Assembly: GCF_001263175.1 (NCBI RefSeq)
Contig: NZ_CP012332.1
Location: 1,048,001-1,112,000 of the forward strand
Length of the DNA stretch: 64,000 nucleotides
Reading direction: 5' to 3'
Origin: Vulgatibacter incomptus
GTDB lineage: Bacteria; Myxococcota; Myxococcia; Myxococcales; Vulgatibacteraceae
The notes beneath the pieces are model-generated. The model had not been told where the DNA came from. It saw only the letters and a list, made by a program, of their open reading frames with translations, and made no database searches. A program made the translations under genes and the position numbers. This document shows, piece by piece, positions 59,794-64,000 of this stretch; the stretch's first letter is position 1, and each line of letters starts with the position of its first letter.

Positions 59794-61367
59794 CGGTCGC
59801 ACCCCATGAGGCCGGTGGCGAGGACGCCGTCCACCCGCCTGGCAGCGCGGCGGGCGAGGTCGGAGCTCGGGACGAAGGTGAGGTCTACGAGGGGCGAGGG
59901 GTGGAGGGCGTAGACGAAGCCTCCCACGATGCCGAGGGAGTCGAACGTATCGTCGAGGACGACCCCGCCGCCGACGAGGTCGTCCGAGCGAATCTCGACG
60001 ATCGCGCCGGTGGAGCCGGAGAAATCCTTGCGGCTCCCGCCGTTGGGCGCGGCGCCGCTGGACTCCCTCTCGACCTCCAGGCCCAGGAAGAGCGTCTCTC
60101 CGTCCGTGCTCATGGCAGTCGCGGTGGGCAGGCCCGACAGGCCCACGGGCCTCAGCCGGAGCCTCAGCCGCACCGAGTCCATCTCGACGGTGGCGACGGA
60201 GAGTGCGGCCCCGGCGCCCTCGGCCAGGTGGGGAAGGAAGACGCTCCCCGCTCCGACCCGGGGCTCCGCCACGATCCGGCCCTCGAGGCGGTTCTGGGCG
60301 ATCCGACCGGTGAGGGGATCCCAGGCGGCCAGGTACATCGACCCGCTCCCCTGGGAGGGATCGCCGTGGAGGAGGAAACGTCCCCCGCCCAGGTCTGCGA
60401 TCCGGCTCGGCTCGCCATCCAGGGGCACGGCGGCGGTGCGGGTCGTATCGCCTCCCGCGTCGAGGAGGGCCGCGTTGCCCCGGTAGAGCGCGGCGACGAA
60501 GCCGGCGAATCCTGGCTCCTTCGGAACGGCGATGGCCCGCAGCTCCGTTGCGCCGCCGAGGGAGAGGAAGTTGACCGTGGCGCCCAGCGGGGCCGACTGG
60601 ATGCGGATGGCGATCACGTCGTCGAGCTCGGCGGTGCGGACGAATAGGAAATCCGCCTCCGGCGAGAAGAGCGCCTCCCGGACGTGGAGCGGCAGGCCCG
60701 GCGGGACGAGCAGCGGGACCTGCAGCCAGGCAGCGTCCTCGAGAGCCACGAGGGCGACGGCGCGATCGAAGATCACGGCGGCGAGGCGACCGTCGGCCGA
60801 GAAGGCGACGCTCTGGGGTGCGACGGCGCCGGTGCGGAAGGCGATGGAGGTCGCCTTGCCGGCAGCGAGATCCACGACGGCGATCTGGTTGAGGTCGCGT
60901 GCGAGGGCGCCGGATCTCGGCGGCGCCGCGGGATCGTAGAAGAGCACGGCGTGCAGGCCGTCGGGCGTCGCCGCGATCCGGTCGAACGCCGCCGGCAGCG
61001 GGATCCGCGAGGAGGCGCCTCCCGAGAGCGGGATCCGTTGGAGGGCAGGGCCGTCGACGTCCACGCCGATCACCAGGGCGGCGCCGGCGATCCCGGCGAG
61101 CCCACGGGGATCCCCGAGGGTCGGCGTGCAGGTCGTGGAAGAAGGTGTGGCCGCCACCAGCGCGGACAGGCTCTGGTCGAGCCAGAGGAGCTCGCCGTCC
61201 ACCGCGATCGGGCCCTCGGTCCGGAGGGGCCGATCCCAGCGATCGCCCCGCGACCCGCAGGCCGCCAGGGCGAGGATCGCAAGCAGGGCTAGCGCGGCGC
61301 CGCCGGCCGAGAGGCGGCACCGCCCATGCAACGGGCCACGCAATGGGCCATGCAATGGGCGCTTCAT
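59790..61367 (-). CDS. Beta-propeller lipoprotein, second gene of the envelope operon
   Basis: A 525-residue lipoprotein. The N-terminus (MKRPLHGPLRGPLHGRC) is encoded by a threefold 12-bp repeat, then a hydrophobic stretch ends at LAAC (about C40). The mature protein consists of repeated strand blocks with PDGLHAVLFYDP, ADGRLAAVIFD and SPEADFLFVR, the spacing of a six- or seven-bladed propeller. A C-terminal MGCDR adds a cysteine. No catalytic signature. The start ATG 61367 overlaps the preceding stop (61364-61367). Function unknown; probably a periplasmic-facing partner of the barrel. Confidence 0.82.
   Translation of the reverse strand: MKRPLHGPLRGPLHGRCRLSAGGAALALLAILALAACGSRGDRWDRPLRTEGPIAVDGELLWLDQSLSALVAATPSSTTCTPTLGDPRGLAGIAGAALVIGVDVDGPALQRIPLSGGASSRIPLPAAFDRIAATPDGLHAVLFYDPAAPPRSGALARDLNQIAVVDLAAGKATSIAFRTGAVAPQSVAFSADGRLAAVIFDRAVALVALEDAAWLQVPLLVPPGLPLHVREALFSPEADFLFVRTAELDDVIAIRIQSAPLGATVNFLSLGGATELRAIAVPKEPGFAGFVAALYRGNAALLDAGGDTTRTAAVPLDGEPSRIADLGGGRFLLHGDPSQGSGSMYLAAWDPLTGRIAQNRLEGRIVAEPRVGAGSVFLPHLAEGAGAALSVATVEMDSVRLRLRLRPVGLSGLPTATAMSTDGETLFLGLEVERESSGAAPNGGSRKDFSGSTGAIVEIRSDDLVGGGVVLDDTFDSLGIVGGFVYALHPSPLVDLTFVPSSDLARRAARRVDGVLATGLMGCDR
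61324..61359 (-). repeat. 12-bp tandem repeat in the signal-peptide region of the propeller lipoprotein gene
   Basis: Three adjacent 12-mers: CCATGCAACGGG (61324), CCACGCAATGGG (61336), CCATGCAATGGG (61348). Each is one or two bases from the others. They encode HGPLRGPLHG in the N-region and add positive charge and Pro/Gly before the hydrophobic core. Confidence 0.9.
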
Positions 61368-63010
61368 TCGATCTCTCCGTTGAGCTCGAAGCCCGTGACG
61401 GTTTGCGAGGACCTCGCCGCGAGATCGACGAAGCTGATCCGACCGGCCGGGTGGAGCTGCGTCACCCAGATCCGATCGCCGAGGAGGGGAGCGAGAGGCC
61501 CGGCGGACTCCGGCGCGGAGGCGAGCGGGATGGAGGAGGGGACCAGGGTCTCGAGGTCGATCGCGTCTGCCCGGAAGGCGCCCTCGGGATCGCTGCGGAG
61601 CGTGACGGCGGCGAAGCGGCGGCCCTCGGCGAAGACCACGTCGCGGGGCGGCACGGTGCCGGTGAGCACGAGCTGGGAGCGACCCGAGCCGAGGTCCACC
61701 ACGCTGTAGCCCTCGGCCTGATCCACCATCCGCTCGTAGAGGTCGGCGACGGTGGAGTCCGGGTCGGGCTTGTGGAGGATCACGGCGCGGCTCCCGTCTG
61801 GCGAGATGGCCAGGGTTCGCACCTGCTTCCGGCCTCGATCGAAGACGTCGAATCCGCCGCTGGCGAGGTCGAGGCGGCCGAAACTCTCGGTCCCACCGGC
61901 GTCCGTAAAGAGGAGCGCGAATGACCCGTCGGCGGAGATTCGGGCCTGCCCTGGCCGGACCGTACAACCGGGGGTCTCGCACCGCGCGCCCGGGAGCGAC
62001 ACTTCCGCCACCCGGATCAGCTCGGGCGCCGCCACCGCGTCGGGCAGGGCGAACCACGCGGCTCGTCCCGAGGTGCGCAGGGTGACGACCACCGTATGCC
62101 CGGAGATCGCGAGGTGGCTCGGCGCGCCGGGGAGGGGGAGGGTGGAGAGGGCGCGATGCTCCACGTCGAGGACGAGGAGCTCACCAGACGCGACAGACGC
62201 CAGGAGCAGCCACGCGCCGTCCTCCGACGCGATCACGGTGCGGGTGAGGAGCTCGGAGAACGCCGGCGGGAGGAGGACGCGCTCCGGCGTGGGCATGGCC
62301 GCGGGATCGGCGAGGTCGAAGATCGAGATCTCGTCCTTTCCCACGACGACGGCGTCCCTGGCGGCGCCATCGTCCGAGCGGAAGAAGACATGGGAGTGCC
62401 GCCTGCCCGCGACCCTCTCGATCGCGGGCTGCGGCGTCCCGCCTCGGAGCGCGCCCACGTCCACGAGGAGGACCAGACCCTCGGCGCCGGCGTCCAGGGG
62501 ACTGCCGTCCGGATTCCAGAGCAGCGCCCAGCTCGCGTCAGGAGCCAGCGACAGCTTCGAGAGCCTCCTGCCGAGGCGGAGGACCTCGAGCGACGGAGCG
62601 CCGCCGAGATCGAGGAAGGAGAGGGCGGCGCCCTTGCGGGAGAGGGCGACGATGGCGTCGGTGTCGGGAACGACCGCGAGATCGACGGGCTCGGCCGGGA
62701 GCGGCACGGACTCCACCGAGACACGGACGGGATCGATCACCGCAACGGTCCCGGCCTCGGGCGAGAGGGCGTAGACGAAGCGCTCGGAGGCCGCCGGCGG
62801 CAGGAAGGTGCGGGAATCCGGCTGCTCGGGAGGGAGGTCGTCCTCCGCGCGGCACTCGCGCTCGATGCAGACGAGGCCCTGGGGGCAATCCCGGTCCCAG
62901 GTGCACGGGCCGGGGCCGCTGCCACCGGTGCCGTCTCCGCCAAAGGGCGATCCGGCGCCGCAGCCGGCAAGGGCGAGAACGAGGAGGAGGGGACATCCGG
63001 CCCGCGTCAT
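61364..63010 (-). CDS. Beta-propeller lipoprotein with DCPxGxxC module, first gene of the envelope operon
   Basis: A 548-residue lipoprotein. MTRAGCPLLLVLALAGC gives lipobox LAGC (C17). Residues 35-55 hold the cysteine-rich module CTWDRDCPQGLVCIERECR, a disulfide-knotted motif common on myxobacterial surface proteins. The rest is propeller-like, with blades such as SPEAGTVAVIDPVRVSV, APDASWALLWNPDGSP, SEDGAWLLLASV and SADGSFALLFTDA. No enzyme motif. Start ATG 63010 is just before the signal peptide. It shares a layout with the next gene, suggesting duplication. The 244 bases upstream show no gene. Confidence 0.85.
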   Translation of the reverse strand: MTRAGCPLLLVLALAGCGAGSPFGGDGTGGSGPGPCTWDRDCPQGLVCIERECRAEDDLPPEQPDSRTFLPPAASERFVYALSPEAGTVAVIDPVRVSVESVPLPAEPVDLAVVPDTDAIVALSRKGAALSFLDLGGAPSLEVLRLGRRLSKLSLAPDASWALLWNPDGSPLDAGAEGLVLLVDVGALRGGTPQPAIERVAGRRHSHVFFRSDDGAARDAVVVGKDEISIFDLADPAAMPTPERVLLPPAFSELLTRTVIASEDGAWLLLASVASGELLVLDVEHRALSTLPLPGAPSHLAISGHTVVVTLRTSGRAAWFALPDAVAAPELIRVAEVSLPGARCETPGCTVRPGQARISADGSFALLFTDAGGTESFGRLDLASGGFDVFDRGRKQVRTLAISPDGSRAVILHKPDPDSTVADLYERMVDQAEGYSVVDLGSGRSQLVLTGTVPPRDVVFAEGRRFAAVTLRSDPEGAFRADAIDLETLVPSSIPLASAPESAGPLAPLLGDRIWVTQLHPAGRISFVDLAARSSQTVTGFELNGEIE

Positions 63011-63254
63011 GAAACCACCGCCGCGGCGCCGGCTGCATTCGAGACGGGCCGCCCTGGAATCATCGAGCGGCAGGGGCCACGGGCCCGTGTCGCTCCCATC
63101 CGCGACCTGCCCGACCCGCGAGACGCCTCGGGCGCGTTCGACACGCCCGAAGCATCCTCCCACCCGAAACCACGACGCTATCCGAACCCGGAACTGTTGA
63201 CCAGCCGGGAGCCTCTCGCGGGCATCGCCGCAGGAGGCTCCGGCTGCACCGCGA

Positions 63255-64000
63255 TCAGAAGCCGAGCTTCTTCTTCATGCTGCCGGCGGCATCCTTGGCC
63301 TTCTGCTTCGCCTTGTCCTCCGCTTCCTTCTTCGCGCGTTCCGCGGCGGCCTTCGCTGCCTCGAGCTCGGCCTTCGCCTTTTCGGCCTGGGCGTCGACCT
63401 CCGCCTTGGCGTCCTGCGTGATCGCTGCGGCGCCGCCCTCGAGCTTCTCCTTGGCGGCCTTCGTCGCGCCCTCGCCTCCGAGGAGCTTGTCGAGGACGGC
63501 CTCGGCCTTGCCCGCGAGGCAGGCCTTGGCGACCTCCACCGCGATCTTGCCGCCGTCGGGCCGGACCTCAGGCGCCGTGGCAGGGCCCGTGATCTTCAGC
63601 GGAACGACGGGATCCTGCGTCGGCTTGCAGTGCCCCCCGGTGAGCTGCTCGATCCTCCGGGACGCCACCGTGTAGCTCCCTTCGAGGGCCAGCTCGCCAA
63701 AGATCCCGATCGCGCCATCGAGGACCACGGGGTTCCCGTCGAGGGCCATCGCGAGGGGGCGGCGGAGCTTCATCTTGCCGTCGTGGACCTCGAAGCCCGC
63801 CAGGAGATCGCGCAGGCCCTCGTCCTTCGAGAGCCGCTCCTTCGCGAAGCCGGGCAGCCCGGAGAGGTCGCCGAAGACGGCCTGGCCGAGGCCGAGGCCG
63901 GTCATGCGCCCCTCGCGCATCGAGAGGCTCCAGTCGCCGGTGAGGTACTTCTCGAGCTCCGGCTTCTCCGTGCCGTTGCCGGAGAGGTCGAAGGAGAGAT
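63255..64000 (-). CDS. AsmA-family protein, 5 prime end outside the window
   Basis: The C-terminal 247 residues of a protein that continues beyond base 64000. The AsmA_2-like C-terminal region is clear: FDLSGNGTEKPELEKYLTG, LGLGQAVFGDLSGLPGF and the strand MALDGNPVVLDGAIGIFGELALEGSYTV with KITGPATAPEVRPDGGKIAVEVAKACLAGKAEAVLDKLLGG. It ends in an Ala/Lys/Glu coiled coil of about 55 residues (AEVDAQAEKAKAELEAAKAA). AsmA proteins bridge inner and outer membranes and carry phospholipids, consistent with the Mla operon nearby. The ATG at 63920 is internal and not the start. Confidence 0.85.
   Translation of the reverse strand, partial: LSFDLSGNGTEKPELEKYLTGDWSLSMREGRMTGLGLGQAVFGDLSGLPGFAKERLSKDEGLRDLLAGFEVHDGKMKLRRPLAMALDGNPVVLDGAIGIFGELALEGSYTVASRRIEQLTGGHCKPTQDPVVPLKITGPATAPEVRPDGGKIAVEVAKACLAGKAEAVLDKLLGGEGATKAAKEKLEGGAAAITQDAKAEVDAQAEKAKAELEAAKAAAERAKKEAEDKAKQKAKDAAGSMKKKLGF

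Overview
The window is GC-rich, compactly coded DNA, most likely from a myxobacterium (Myxococcota, formerly Deltaproteobacteria). Four things point there: strong G/C bias at third codon positions; many lipoproteins and beta-propeller proteins, one with a DCPxGxxC cysteine motif; a LexA promoter whose operator resembles the Myxococcus LexA box; and families common in that phylum (DUF455, a very long TPR protein, ASRT-like protein). No rRNA operon, CRISPR array, prophage or intact transposon is visible. Chromosomal housekeeping genes dominate. No gene-free stretch exceeds about 250 bases; the longest are 7853-8098, 63011-63254 and 53390-53613.

Layout. 1-7.9 kb: alpha-2-macroglobulin gene (5 prime truncated) followed directly by pbpC. 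8.1-11.9 kb: a membrane protein, a DsrE-like protein, a tail-anchored class III nucleotide cyclase, a NamZ/DUF1343 muramidase-like protein and nadD. 11.9-12.1 kb: a 196-bp inverted-repeat element between convergent genes. 12-16 kb: a DUF2520 gene downstream of a Clp AAA+ unfoldase, and a lipoprotein. 16-19 kb: a protease/propeller/barrel outer-membrane fusion. 19-25 kb: CDF metal exporter, R3H/AAA ATPase, lipoprotein, then rsmD-coaD-aminotransferase. 25-32 kb: csp, carB, greA, recG. 32-38.5 kb: DUF924 gene, zinc ribbon-tmk-DedA, then on the minus strand a DUF455 ferritin-like/ATP-grasp/AI-2E-exporter cluster, and a CinA-type gene. 38.5-47.5 kb: a 1676-residue TPR protein, GNAT, hutH and serB. 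47.5-52 kb: ComEA-like HhH protein, glycosyltransferase, UvrD/PcrA helicase and tRNA-Val(CAC). 52-53.5 kb: ASRT-like gene and lexA with a readable SOS promoter. 53.6-57.9 kb: an Mla/MCE lipid-transport operon. 57.9-64 kb: a D-2-hydroxyacid dehydrogenase, a three-gene envelope operon (two lipoproteins and a barrel), and the 3 prime end of an AsmA-like gene.

Recurring non-coding structure is the most distinctive part. A roughly 95-bp double stem-loop repeat occurs three times (21.7, 32.6 and 37.7 kb), each time in one orientation and just upstream of a minus-strand gene. The 196-bp element supplies the stop codons of both flanking genes. A 31-nt inverted near-copy of the tRNA-Val 3 prime end lies inside the neighbouring helicase gene. 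Strong intrinsic terminators follow the 8.1-kb membrane gene, csp, carB and the tRNA.

Functional themes are envelope maintenance (A2M/PBP1C, NamZ, Mla, AsmA, outer-membrane barrels), SOS and DNA repair (lexA, helicase, recG, possibly the R3H ATPase), nucleotide and cofactor metabolism (carB, tmk, nadD, coaD) and proteostasis (Clp).
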